Shown here piece by piece: positions 54,924 to 63,096 of a DNA stretch of 64,000 nt (the stretch's first letter is position 1; the number at the start of each line of letters is the position of its first letter). Source of the stretch: Clostridiales bacterium CCNA10. GTDB taxonomy: Bacteria > Bacillota > Clostridia > Oscillospirales > Oscillospiraceae. The position numbers and the translations under genes are program-made. The DNA lies in the NCBI GenBank assembly GCA_003573975.1, contig AP018533.1, positions 2,356,001-2,420,000 on the forward strand, given 5' to 3'. The notes beneath the pieces are model-generated. The model saw only the letters and a list, made by a program, of their open reading frames with translations. It ran no database searches and had not been told where the DNA came from.

Positions 54924-54966
54924 AAGCCCCCCTGATGTAGTCTATTTTCCTACATCAGGGGGGCTT
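54924..54966. terminator. Hairpin inside the upstream end of the IS3 element
   Basis: A perfect 17-bp stem (54924-54940 with 54950-54966, core CCCCCCTGATGTAG) with a 9-base loop followed by TTTTG. It would block outside transcription from entering the transposase genes, a known self-limiting feature of insertion sequences. Confidence 0.75.
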
Positions 54967-55147
54967 TTGTCACTGTCCGTTTTTACTGGACCGGTTCAGT
55001 TCACCATTCGGATGGGGCTCTATTTTTCTATCAAAAAAGGAAAGAAAATCGAGAATATCTGCATAAATACTACATCTATCGAAAAAAACACTTCGAAGAG
55101 AAGAAAGCAGTTTTGTAATAAATTTACAACAAACGAAAGAGCCTTAA

Positions 55148-55320
55148 GTAACGGCTTATAGAAAGTTATACAAGATTTGTGCCAACTGCCCCACCCGCCA
55201 TCTGTGCACCCATTCCAAAGACTGCGCAAAGGCTGTACAGAGGCTTGGCCCAGGTAACAAACTGGGGGAAGCTTGAATTTTCTGCCATGAACCTCAAAAA
55301 ACCGGCCACTTGGCTGTGGA
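55148..55320 (+). pseudogene. Remnant of an IS1182-like transposase
   Basis: One frame reads YRKLYKICANCPTRHLCTHS and KDCAKAV, matching the Cys cluster near the C terminus of IS1182-type transposases. A second frame from 55269 reads KLEFSAMNLKKPATWLW, matching their C-terminal AAMNLKK motif. The two are joined by a deletion and shift. It is on the opposite strand to the two other copies and more diverged. The AT-rich bases 55004-55147 before it hold no gene. Confidence 0.6.
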
Positions 55321-55376
55321 TGGAGAAGCTTGATCCGTTCGTCCTGATCCTGCTTTGGCCTATATATGCCAGAAAC

Positions 55377-55403
55377 CCGGTCTACGCACGAAGGGTAGAC
55401 CGG
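55377..55403 (-). terminator. Terminator downstream of the second phosphofructokinase
   Basis: CCGGTCTAC pairs with GTAGACCGG around a 9-base loop; on the minus strand GTTTCT follows. It lies 54 bases past the gene. Confidence 0.6.
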
Positions 55404-55456
55404 ATCTCTCGACAGACTGAGGCATCCGCACTCTTAGCAGATGCCTTTTGGGCCCC

Positions 55457-56533
55457 TCAGCCCACGCTGATCCCCATGCGGCGGGCCACCTCCAGCATCC
55501 CATGTCCCTCCGGGACCAAGCGGCTCTTTCCCGCCACGTCCTTCAGCCGGTTCTCTCCCACATGGTTGCTCTTCATGGCTACCGTGATCCCGTAGTTCTC
55601 GTCCTCCACCATCTTGGCGGCATAGGACCCGAACTGGGTGGCCAGTACCCGGTCATAGGGGCATGGGCTCCCGCCTCGCTGCATATGGCCGGGAACACAG
55701 ATCCGGGTCTCGATCCCGGTGAGGGCCTCGATCTGCCGGGCGATCCGGTTGGTGGCGGTGGTATCCCCCTGCTCCGCCCGCTTCGCCATCCGCTCCTTCC
55801 GCTTCATCCGGGCCTCCTTGGCGTCCATGGCTCCCTCAGCCACCGCCAGAATGGAGAAGTGCTTCCCCTGAGCCGCCCGGCGCTCAATGGCCGCGCATAC
55901 ATTCTCAATGGTATAGGGGAGCTCCGGGATAAGGATGATGTCCGCACCCCCGGCGATACCGGCATAGAGGGTAAGCCACCCTGCCTTATTGCCCATCAGC
56001 TCCACCACCATGCAGCGGCTGTGGCTGCCGGCGGTCGTATGGACCCGGTCGATGGCCTCGGTGGCGATCTCCATGGCGGAGTGAAATCCAAAGGTCACAT
56101 CAGTGCCGAAAATGTCATTGTCGATGGTCTTGGGCAGGGCGATGATGTTCAGCCCCTCCTCCGCCAGCAGGTTGGCTGTCTTGTGGGTCCCGTTGCCCCC
56201 CAGGCACAGCAGGCAGTCCAGCTTCATCTCCTGATAGTTTCTCTTCATGGCGGCCACCTTGTCCACCTTGTCCTCCTCCACCACACGCATCAGCTTGAAG
56301 GGGGTGCGCTTGGTTCCCAGGATGGTCCCGCCTACCGTCAGGATGCCGGAAAACTCATGGGGCTCCATCACCCGCCAGTCCCCGTTGATGAGTCCGGCAT
56401 AGCCGTTGCTGATGCCGATGAGCTCCACATCCTCCCCCATGCGCTGATACAGCGCCTTGGCCACACCCCTCAGGGTGGCGTTCAGCCCCGGGCAGTCGCC
56501 TCCTGAGGTCAGAATTCCGACTCGTTTCTTCAT
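55457..56533 (-). CDS. Phosphofructokinase, divergent (possibly PPi-dependent) type
   Basis: A 358-residue phosphofructokinase-family protein. Nucleotide loop ILTSGGDCPGLNAT is at residues 7-20. The usual GGDGT is GGNGT here (112-116), and Lys135 precedes TIDNDIFG, a lysine characteristic of pyrophosphate-using enzymes. GNKAGWLTLYAGIAGGAD and PGHMQRGGSPCPYDR complete the site. The Asp-to-Asn change affects a residue that helps bind magnesium in the E. coli enzyme. It may use PPi, another sugar phosphate or be regulatory. ATG 56533. Followed on the minus strand by the terminator at 55377. Confidence 0.85.
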   Translation of the reverse strand: MKKRVGILTSGGDCPGLNATLRGVAKALYQRMGEDVELIGISNGYAGLINGDWRVMEPHEFSGILTVGGTILGTKRTPFKLMRVVEEDKVDKVAAMKRNYQEMKLDCLLCLGGNGTHKTANLLAEEGLNIIALPKTIDNDIFGTDVTFGFHSAMEIATEAIDRVHTTAGSHSRCMVVELMGNKAGWLTLYAGIAGGADIILIPELPYTIENVCAAIERRAAQGKHFSILAVAEGAMDAKEARMKRKERMAKRAEQGDTTATNRIARQIEALTGIETRICVPGHMQRGGSPCPYDRVLATQFGSYAAKMVEDENYGITVAMKSNHVGENRLKDVAGKSRLVPEGHGMLEVARRMGISVG

Positions 56534-56563
56534 TCTCTGACTCCTCCTCTCAGTTCTGGCCAG

Positions 56564-57586
56564 TCAGTCAATCTGTCCCGCCAGGACCTTTTGATAGTCT
56601 GCATAGTTTTCCTCCAAAAGCCGGGGCGTATCCAATCCATAGGGGCATTTCGACTTGCACTGTCCACAATGGAGGCACTGCTCGATCTGCTCCATCTTCT
56701 CCTGCCACTCCGGCGTCAGCCAGTCCGCGGCGGGAGCCCGGCGAAGCATCAGGCTCATGCGGGCACAGTTGTTGATCTCGATTCCCGCCGGACAGGGCAT
56801 ACAGTAGCCGCAGCCCCGGCAGAAATCCCCGGCCAGCTCCTCCCGGTCCCGGCGGATCACAGCTTTCCGCTCCTCCGTCATGGCGGGGGGCGTCTGGACA
56901 CAGGACAGGAACTGGTCCAGCTCTCTCCGGCGCTGTACGCCCCAGATGGGCAGAACCGCGGGGTGCTCCTCCATGAATGCCGCGGCGGTCAGGCCATCCC
57001 GGATCAGGCCGCCGGCCAGCCCCTTCATGGCGATAAAGCCCATATCCGCCGCCCGGCATTTCTCCACCAATTCCAGTTCCTGGGCCCCGGACAGGTAGCT
57101 GAAGGGGAATTGAAGCGTATCATACAGCCCGGAGCCGATGGCCTCGTGGGCCACCGCCAAGCGGTGGTTAGTGATGGAGATGTGGCGGATCTTTCCCTGG
57201 CGCTTGGCCTCCAGGGCGGCGTCATACAGGCCGTCCGCTCCCCCCGGACGGGGACAGAAGGCGGGGTTGTGGAACTGATAGACGTCGATATGGTCAGTGC
57301 CCAGGGCGCGCAGGCTGCTCTCCAGGTCCTTCCAGAACCCGTCCGCCGTCTGGGCGGCGGTTTTTGTCGCCAGGATCACCCGGTCCCGCATCCCGGCAAA
57401 GGCTGCGCCCACCTTCTCCTCGCTGTCTGAATAGGCCCGGGCCGTGTCAAAGTAGTTCATCCCCCCGTCATAGGCCCGGTGGAGCAGCTCCACCGCCTCC
57501 GCTTTGGAGATCCGCTGGATGGGCAGACAGCCGAAGCCCTGCTTCTCCACCACAAGGCCCGTGCGGCCCAATTTGATCCTTCCCAT
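56564..57586 (-). CDS. Aldo/keto reductase with C-terminal ferredoxin-like domain
   Basis: A 340-residue fusion. The aldo/keto reductase barrel has its tetrad Asp47, Tyr52, Lys75 and His106 (YFDTARAY, TKTA, QFHNP). The C-terminal part binds two [4Fe-4S] clusters: Cys256, 259, 262, 265 (CRGCGYCMPC) and Cys304, 307, 310, 314 (CLHCGQCKSKC). Such proteins are common in anaerobes and probably link NAD(P)H-dependent carbonyl reduction to ferredoxin. ATG 57586. It is 30 bases upstream of the phosphofructokinase, so the two may be co-transcribed. Confidence 0.92.
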   Translation of the reverse strand: MGRIKLGRTGLVVEKQGFGCLPIQRISKAEAVELLHRAYDGGMNYFDTARAYSDSEEKVGAAFAGMRDRVILATKTAAQTADGFWKDLESSLRALGTDHIDVYQFHNPAFCPRPGGADGLYDAALEAKRQGKIRHISITNHRLAVAHEAIGSGLYDTLQFPFSYLSGAQELELVEKCRAADMGFIAMKGLAGGLIRDGLTAAAFMEEHPAVLPIWGVQRRRELDQFLSCVQTPPAMTEERKAVIRRDREELAGDFCRGCGYCMPCPAGIEINNCARMSLMLRRAPAADWLTPEWQEKMEQIEQCLHCGQCKSKCPYGLDTPRLLEENYADYQKVLAGQID

Positions 57587-57645
57587 CTATGCTCCTCCTC
57601 TTGACGTACAGCAGCCGTCATGTTCTTCTCTTCCTATTAAAAAAC

Positions 57646-57674
57646 GGATCAGCCCCCATGTCAAGAGCTGATCC
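57646..57674 (-). terminator. Terminator of the peptidoglycan-binding operon
   Basis: GGATCAGC pairs with GCTGATCC, followed on the minus strand by GTTTTTTAAT. Confidence 0.85.
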
Positions 57675-57682
57675 CCGCTTTT

Positions 57683-58249
57683 CTATGTTAAATTCTGATG
57701 GGCCGCGGTCCCGCTCCCCGATCCGGCAGTGATGAACAGCTCATACAGGCGGCTGAGCATATCCCAGGTCGCCCGATCCATCACCCCGGTCTCCTCCAGC
57801 TGGGCCAGGTTTTGGAGCCACAGGGTATTCTGCACCGAGGCGTCCCCGTGCTGTCCGTTCGCCTCATCCTCCACGATCCCCTCCAGCCGCTGGCGCAGCA
57901 GCTGGAACATCGTTTGGGGCAGGACCATATACTCCTCCTCCCCGCCAGGCAGCATCTGCGCGCCCTCTCCGGGGAAAATGCGCAGGCTTCTGGGTGGGGC
58001 CACTTCCCGCTCCAGCGCCATCCATTCCCGCCGTATGGCGTCCCAGGTGCGGCCGTCCACCACACCGGTCACCGGCGGGGCCAGCTCCCGCTGAAAGAGC
58101 ATCACCGCCTCCAGCGTCTCCTCTCCAAACAGCCCGTCTGTCGCCAGCTGGGGCAGAAAGCTGTACCGCGTCCCCAGGCGGCGGAGCATATACTGAAGAT
58201 TCTGCACCGGATTGGACAGCATTTCCTCCTCCAATTCCTGTGGCGTCAT
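57683..58249 (-). CDS. Peptidoglycan-binding domain protein
   Basis: A 188-residue protein without signal peptide. A PG_binding_1 domain (NLQYMLRRLG, TDGLFGEETLEAVMLFQREL, GVVDGRTWDAI) spans residues 16-75. A second part (LRQRLEGIVEDEANGQHGDA, VMDRATWDMLSRLY) is like a degenerate second repeat. ATG 58249 overlaps the upstream gene by ATGA. Likely acts with the SpoIID-like protein. Confidence 0.8.
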   Translation of the reverse strand: MTPQELEEEMLSNPVQNLQYMLRRLGTRYSFLPQLATDGLFGEETLEAVMLFQRELAPPVTGVVDGRTWDAIRREWMALEREVAPPRSLRIFPGEGAQMLPGGEEEYMVLPQTMFQLLRQRLEGIVEDEANGQHGDASVQNTLWLQNLAQLEETGVMDRATWDMLSRLYELFITAGSGSGTAAHQNLT

Positions 58250-59466
58250 ACCATTTCCACTCCTCTCTGATCGCTGCTTCCCATCCGGAGGTCCTCCCCC
58301 GGGAACTGTCCGGCCCGGCTGGTGGTCCCATACCGGACCGCCGCCGCCGGAACGCTTTCATTTTGCGGAAAGTTGATCCCGTCCCGGCGCAGGTCCCGCT
58401 CAATGCCGGTGAACTCCCCATAGATGGAATACCAAGTCTGAGGTCCCACGATCCCGTCGGCGGGCAGACCCACATGGGCCTGATACTCCCGCACGGCCCG
58501 GGCGGTATCGCTGCCATAGACGCCGTCGATCCGGATGGCGCTCACCGTCGGCTCAAACTCCGCAACCAAGGCCAGCATATATTGCAGCACCGCCACGTCC
58601 CCTCCCCGGTCGCCCTGGCGCAGCAGACCCGGGTACTGGAAGGAGAAGGTCTGGAACAGCTGCCCCTCGCTGACCAGCTCGGCCAGCTGTGTGATCCCCA
58701 CATAGAGGTAGACCATCTTGTACCAGGTCGCCTTGCCCACCACACCGTCCGCCGCCAGGCCGAAGATGCGCTGGAAGGTTCGGACCGCCTCCTCCGTCTG
58801 TGGATCATAGACACGGGTGACCGGCCAGATCTTCGGGATGGCCGGATAGCTCTGGGAGATGCGGTTGAGCATCGTCTTCACCACCACCACATTCTCCCCC
58901 TGGGAGCCCAAACGGAGGGGCGTGCCCGGATAGGAGCGGCCCAGATCCTGAATGGGGGCATCCTGTACCAGCTCGATGTCCTCCCCGTAGTAATACCTCA
59001 GGATCTCCATAGGCCCATAGCCCTGCTGGGCCAGGTCCTGGCTGCCCCACTGGGAGAGGCCGTCGCAGGTGCTGGTGGTGCCGTTGCAGAACTTGGCCGC
59101 CAGGGGCTCTACAAAGTCAGTGCGGCGGATGTAGTCGTTAAAAGTCTCATCCACCGCCCGGCTGATGTTCTCAAAGATGTTCCGGCCGCGGATGAACTTC
59201 TGGTCGTAGGCGGTGGTGGAGGTGATGTCGAAGTCATAGCCCCGGCTGGGGTAGAACTCTGTGTAGACCCGGTTCAGGGCAAAGGAGACGATGGCCAGGA
59301 TATTGGCCTCGATGGCCGCCGGCTCCCAGGTGGGGTAGATCTCACTGGAGGCCACATTTTTCACATAGTCCGGAAAGGAGACGGTGATATTTTCCGCCTC
59401 CTCATCCGGCAGGCCCAGGTGTACGGTAATCGTACTGGGCACAACAGGCGTCACGCGGATGGGCAT
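58246..59466 (-). CDS. SpoIID-like protein with two peptidoglycan-binding domains
   Basis: A 406-residue protein. Residues about 30-165 resemble the SpoIID/LytB domain (EIYPTWEPAAIEANILAIVS, NRVYTEFYPS, then DGLSQWGSQDLAQQGYG and ILRYYYGEDIEL), which in SpoIID cleaves denuded glycan strands during engulfment. Two PG_binding_1 repeats follow (GTPLRLGSQGENVVVVKTML to GVVGKATWY, and LRQGDRGGDVAVLQYML to GIVGPQTWY). No signal peptide is seen, suggesting delivery to the spore cortex side by another route. ATG 59466 follows AGGGGAG; GTG 59478 overlaps the upstream stop. Middle gene of a trio. Confidence 0.82.
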   Translation of the reverse strand: MPIRVTPVVPSTITVHLGLPDEEAENITVSFPDYVKNVASSEIYPTWEPAAIEANILAIVSFALNRVYTEFYPSRGYDFDITSTTAYDQKFIRGRNIFENISRAVDETFNDYIRRTDFVEPLAAKFCNGTTSTCDGLSQWGSQDLAQQGYGPMEILRYYYGEDIELVQDAPIQDLGRSYPGTPLRLGSQGENVVVVKTMLNRISQSYPAIPKIWPVTRVYDPQTEEAVRTFQRIFGLAADGVVGKATWYKMVYLYVGITQLAELVSEGQLFQTFSFQYPGLLRQGDRGGDVAVLQYMLALVAEFEPTVSAIRIDGVYGSDTARAVREYQAHVGLPADGIVGPQTWYSIYGEFTGIERDLRRDGINFPQNESVPAAAVRYGTTSRAGQFPGEDLRMGSSDQRGVEMV

Positions 59467-59474
59467 AGCTCCCC

Positions 59475-59867
59475 TCACAGGCTCTGCCCGGGGATCTCCC
59501 AGGTCTGGTTTTGGATCAGGCTGGACTCCCCCTCGCTGAGGGGGGCCAGTTCCATCTCCTGAAGGGTGTCCACCCCGTCAAAGATTTGTACCCCCTCCAC
59601 CAGCAGCATGGCGTAGTCCGGGTGCTCCGCCCACACATCACACACCGCATAGGGGGGCGTCCCGTTCCCCGGCTGGGTGCTGTCCCCCAGGATGGGGGTG
59701 GGGATGTCCACTGGGCGGGTAAATCCGCTCCGGTCCGTGGCCTGGACCGACAGCAGCTGGTACTTCCCTCCCTCGCCCCGCTGGGTGACCACCACCGTGG
59801 CGTCCGCCAAGGGCAGCTTCGCCCGGGAGGTATAGACTCGGACCGTCAAGGTCCCTGTTCCGTTCAT
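59475..59867 (-). CDS. Uncharacterised beta-rich protein of the SpoIID-like operon
   Basis: A 130-residue protein with an N-terminal beta-sandwich pattern (TGTLTVRVYTSRAKLPLADA, TVVVTQRG, SGFTRPVDIPTP) like carboxypeptidase-regulatory or prealbumin-type domains, then VWAEHPDYAMLLVEGVQIF and an acidic end. No signal peptide. ATG 59867 follows AGGAGG. First gene of the trio; probably a structural partner of the peptidoglycan-binding proteins. Confidence 0.65.
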   Translation of the reverse strand: MNGTGTLTVRVYTSRAKLPLADATVVVTQRGEGGKYQLLSVQATDRSGFTRPVDIPTPILGDSTQPGNGTPPYAVCDVWAEHPDYAMLLVEGVQIFDGVDTLQEMELAPLSEGESSLIQNQTWEIPGQSL

Positions 59868-59944
59868 AGGCTCCTCCTTCCGGCGGGCCCGGCCCGCCTG
59901 CTTCTGCCTCTATGGTATGCCGCCGGCTCTCTTACGGTGAAAAA

Positions 59945-59979
59945 CAGCGTCCCCCGGAGTATTTCTCCAGGGGACGCTG
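59945..59979 (-). terminator. Terminator of gpsA
   Basis: CAGCGTCCCC pairs with GGGGACGCTG around a 15-base loop, followed by TTTTT on the minus strand. Confidence 0.85.
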
Positions 59980-60005
59980 CTCATAGTAATATGTACAAAT
60001 TTTTC

Positions 60006-61007
60006 TTACGACCAGGACTCCTCCAGCTCCGACCGCTTGGCGCGGCCCATCAGGTCGGTGACCACCAGCTTGGGGTCCCGGCCCTCGTACAGCACCTCAT
60101 AGGCGGCCTGGGAAATGGGCATCTCCACCCCGGCCTTCTGGGCCAGGGTCCGGGCATTGGCGGCGGCGTAGTAGCCCTCCACCACCGCGCCGACCTCCTC
60201 CAGGGCCTGTGCCACCGGCCTGCCCTGGCCGATGAGGATGCCGCACCGGCGGTTGCGGGAGTGCATGGAGGTGCAGGTGACGATCAGGTCGCCCACCCCG
60301 GCCAGACCGGTGAAGGTGTCCTTCCGTCCGCCCAGGGCCACCCCCAGCCGGGCCATCTCTGCCAGCCCCCGGGTCATCAGCAGGGCCTTGGTGTTGTCCC
60401 CGCAGCCCATGCCGTCGGTGCAGCCGGCACACAGGGCGATGACGTTTTTCAGGGCGGCGCAGATCTCGGTCCCGATCCGGTCGTCGCTGGTATAGACCCG
60501 GAAGCGCTTGTTCATAAACAGGTCCTGGACCAGCTCCGCGTCCGCCAGACGGTCGGCGGCGGCCACCACTCCGGTGGGGATGTGCCGCCCCACCTCCTCG
60601 GCGTGGGAGGGGCCGGACAGCACCACCACGGGGCATTTGCCCTCCAGCTCCTCCTCGATGACCTGGCTCAGGCGCAGGGAGGTGGACTTCTCAATGCCCT
60701 TGGAGGCGGAGATGACCACCGTTCCGGGGCGGAGGAAGGCCCGCAGCTTAGCCGCCGTCTCCCGCACTGCATAGGAGGGCGTGACCATCAGCACCGCCCC
60801 GCAGTCCGCCACACAGGCCAGGTCGGCGGTAAAGTGCATCGTCTCCGGCAGAGTCACCCCCTTCAGCATGGGGTTCTCCCGGGTCCGCCGCAGCTCCTCC
60901 GCCTTCTCCGGGCGGTGGGACCACAGGGTCACATCATGTCCGTTTTCCACCAGCAGCAGGGCCAGGGCCGTCCCCCAGCCGCCGCTGCCCACCACGGTTA
61001 TCTTCAT
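60006..61007 (-). CDS. gpsA: Glycerol-3-phosphate dehydrogenase [NAD(P)+]
   Basis: A 333-residue enzyme reducing dihydroxyacetone phosphate to sn-glycerol 3-phosphate for phospholipid synthesis. It has the Rossmann motif VVGSGGWGTALA at the N terminus, SASKGIE, VLSGPSHAEEVGR, catalytic Lys in ALKNVIALCAG and the substrate Arg/Asn pair in HSRNRRCG. ATG 61007. It lies 30 bases downstream of plsY; together they supply lysophosphatidic acid. Confidence 0.97.
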   Translation of the reverse strand: MKITVVGSGGWGTALALLLVENGHDVTLWSHRPEKAEELRRTRENPMLKGVTLPETMHFTADLACVADCGAVLMVTPSYAVRETAAKLRAFLRPGTVVISASKGIEKSTSLRLSQVIEEELEGKCPVVVLSGPSHAEEVGRHIPTGVVAAADRLADAELVQDLFMNKRFRVYTSDDRIGTEICAALKNVIALCAGCTDGMGCGDNTKALLMTRGLAEMARLGVALGGRKDTFTGLAGVGDLIVTCTSMHSRNRRCGILIGQGRPVAQALEEVGAVVEGYYAAANARTLAQKAGVEMPISQAAYEVLYEGRDPKLVVTDLMGRAKRSELEESWS

Positions 61008-61037
61008 CTTAAATAACCTCCTGTTTTTTCGTACGCC

Positions 61038-61712
61038 CTACTCCTCACTTTTTTTGTGATGCAGGGAAAATTTGTTCTCTGTTCCAGAGATCAACCGCTT
61101 GATGTTGCCCCGGTGCATATAGACCACCAGTCCCCCGATCACCAGCCCCAGCAGGGCGATCACCGGGTCCCGATAGACGAACCAGGTGGCCACGGGGAAG
61201 GAGGCTCCGGCCCAGAGCGAGCCCAGGGACACATACTTGGTGGCCACAGCCAGGATGAGGAATCCCCCCCACACCACCAGGGCGATGCGCCAGTCGATCA
61301 TAATGGCGATGGCCCCGCCGGACAGGATCCCCTTGCCCCCCTTAAAGTGGAACATACAGGGGAACATATGGCCCAGCAGGCACCATAGACCGGCCCAGTA
61401 TTTACTAAAAACATCGGCTAGGGGGTAAGTGGGAAAGGGCCATCCGTCAAAGAAATACTTATCAGCACAGTATCCTACAAGTCCCACTGCAATGACCGCT
61501 TTGAGTACATCACACAAAATAACCACCAGGGTCAGCGGCCCGCCGAAGGTGCGGTAAAAGTTGGTCAGCCCCGCGTTGCCAGAGCCATGGTTTCGCACGT
61601 CGTCCCCGAGAATGTACTTGGAGACGATGACTGCCCCATTAAAACAGCCCAAAAAATAGGAAAGTACAGCAGACCCGCCAAAATCCAGAAGCAAATAAAG
61701 GACTGTCTCCAT
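61038..61712 (-). CDS. plsY: Glycerol-3-phosphate acyltransferase PlsY
   Basis: A 224-residue membrane acyltransferase using acyl phosphate. Three conserved motifs are visible: DVRNHGSGNAGLTNFYRTFG, HMFPCMFHFKGGKGILSGG and the C-terminal HRGNIKRLISGTENKF. Five to seven helices. ATG 61712 starts three bases after the der stop. Confidence 0.97.
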   Translation of the reverse strand: METVLYLLLDFGGSAVLSYFLGCFNGAVIVSKYILGDDVRNHGSGNAGLTNFYRTFGGPLTLVVILCDVLKAVIAVGLVGYCADKYFFDGWPFPTYPLADVFSKYWAGLWCLLGHMFPCMFHFKGGKGILSGGAIAIMIDWRIALVVWGGFLILAVATKYVSLGSLWAGASFPVATWFVYRDPVIALLGLVIGGLVVYMHRGNIKRLISGTENKFSLHHKKSEE

Positions 61713-61715
61713 GTC

Positions 61716-63041
61716 TTACTCCTCCTTCTCGCCCTTCTGCCGGACGGTGAGGCGCACCGGGGTACCCTCCAGGCCGAAGGTGGATCGGATCTGATTTTCC
61801 AGATAGCGCTGATAGGAGAAGTGGAACAGCCGTGCATCGTTGCAGAAGCAGACAAAGTGGGGGGGCTTGATCCCCACCTGGGTCATATAGTAGATCTTCA
61901 GGCGGCGGCCCTTGTCCGTGGGAGGCTGCACCCGGGCGGTGGCGTCGGCCAGGACGTTGTTGAGCATCCCGGTGGTGATGCGCATGGCGGCCTGGTCGTT
62001 CACATAGCGGATCAGCTCAAACAGCCGGCCCACCCGCTGGCCCGTCAGGGCGGAGATGAACACGATGGGGGCATAGGTCATATAGGACAGGTCCCGCATC
62101 ACATCCTGGCGCATCTTGTCCATGGTCTTGCCATCCTTCTCGATGGAGTCCCACTTGTTGACCACGATGATGCAGGCCTTGCCCGCCTCGTGGGCCAGGC
62201 CGGCCACCTTGGTGTCCTGCTCGGTGACCCCCTCCTGGGCGTCGATGAGGATGAGGCACACGTCGCTGCGCTCGATGGCCATGGTGGAACGGAGGACGGA
62301 GAACTTCTCGATCCGGTCGTCCACCTTGGACTTCTTCCGCATCCCGGCGGTGTCGATGAAACAGAATTTGCCCTGCTCGTTCTCATAGTAGCTGTCGATG
62401 GCGTCCCGGGTTGTGCCCGCCACGTTGGAGACGATGACCCGCTCCTCCCCCAAAATGCGGTTGATGAGGGAGGATTTCCCCACGTTGGGCTTGCCGATGA
62501 CCGCCACCTTGATGACGTCATCGTCCTCCTCCTCTTCCTCCTCGGGGGGGAAGTAGGCAAAGCAGGCATCCAGCAGGTCGCCGGTGCCGTGTCCATGGAC
62601 GGCGGAGACGGCGATGGGGTCCCCCAGGCCCAGGTTGTAGAACTCATAGATGTCCGGATTCTCCCGGCCGGTCTGGTCGGCCTTGTTCACCGCCAGCACC
62701 ACCGGCTTGCCGGAGCGCAGGAGCATATTGGCCACCTCCTGGTCGGAGGCGGTCATGCCGGTCTTGATGTCGCACACAAAGACGATCACGGTGGCGGTGG
62801 AAATGGCGATCTCCGCCTGCTCCCGCATAAAGGCCAGGATCTGGTCGTCGGTGCCCGGCTCGATGCCGCCGGTGTCCACGATGTCGAACACCCGGTTGCG
62901 CCACTCACAGGGGGCGTAGATGCGGTCCCGGGTGACGCCGGGGGTGTCCTCCACGATGGACAGCCGCCGGCCGCACAGCTTATTGAAGAGCATGGACTTG
63001 CCCACATTGGGCCGGCCCACGATGGCAACTAATGGTTTCAT
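61716..63041 (-). CDS. der: Ribosome biogenesis GTPase Der
   Basis: A 441-residue tandem GTPase for 50S assembly. The first G domain has GRPNVGKSM, DTPGVTRD and DTGGIE, with NKAD; the second has GKPNVGKSS, AGTTRD, DTAG and NKWD. A KH-like C-terminal domain follows. The linker has an acidic EEEEEEDDD run. ATG 63041. The order DUF512-der-plsY-gpsA is a recurrent one in Clostridia. Confidence 0.97.
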   Translation of the reverse strand: MKPLVAIVGRPNVGKSMLFNKLCGRRLSIVEDTPGVTRDRIYAPCEWRNRVFDIVDTGGIEPGTDDQILAFMREQAEIAISTATVIVFVCDIKTGMTASDQEVANMLLRSGKPVVLAVNKADQTGRENPDIYEFYNLGLGDPIAVSAVHGHGTGDLLDACFAYFPPEEEEEEDDDVIKVAVIGKPNVGKSSLINRILGEERVIVSNVAGTTRDAIDSYYENEQGKFCFIDTAGMRKKSKVDDRIEKFSVLRSTMAIERSDVCLILIDAQEGVTEQDTKVAGLAHEAGKACIIVVNKWDSIEKDGKTMDKMRQDVMRDLSYMTYAPIVFISALTGQRVGRLFELIRYVNDQAAMRITTGMLNNVLADATARVQPPTDKGRRLKIYYMTQVGIKPPHFVCFCNDARLFHFSYQRYLENQIRSTFGLEGTPVRLTVRQKGEKEE

Positions 63042-63096
63042 AGCGTTTCCTCCTGTATTTCAAAGGGGAGCAGAGGCGGCGGACCGCCCGCTCCGG

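Larger units (their letters stand above)
53692..55003 (-). mobile_element. IS3-family (IS150-like) insertion sequence
   Basis: A 1312-bp element beginning TGAACTGCCCCAG and ending with the imperfect complement CTGGACCGGTTCAGTTCA. It is flanked by a 3-bp direct repeat CCA (53689-53691 and 55004-55006), as expected for IS3. It carries orfA and orfB on the minus strand and a strong hairpin just inside the upstream end. Confidence 0.88.
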
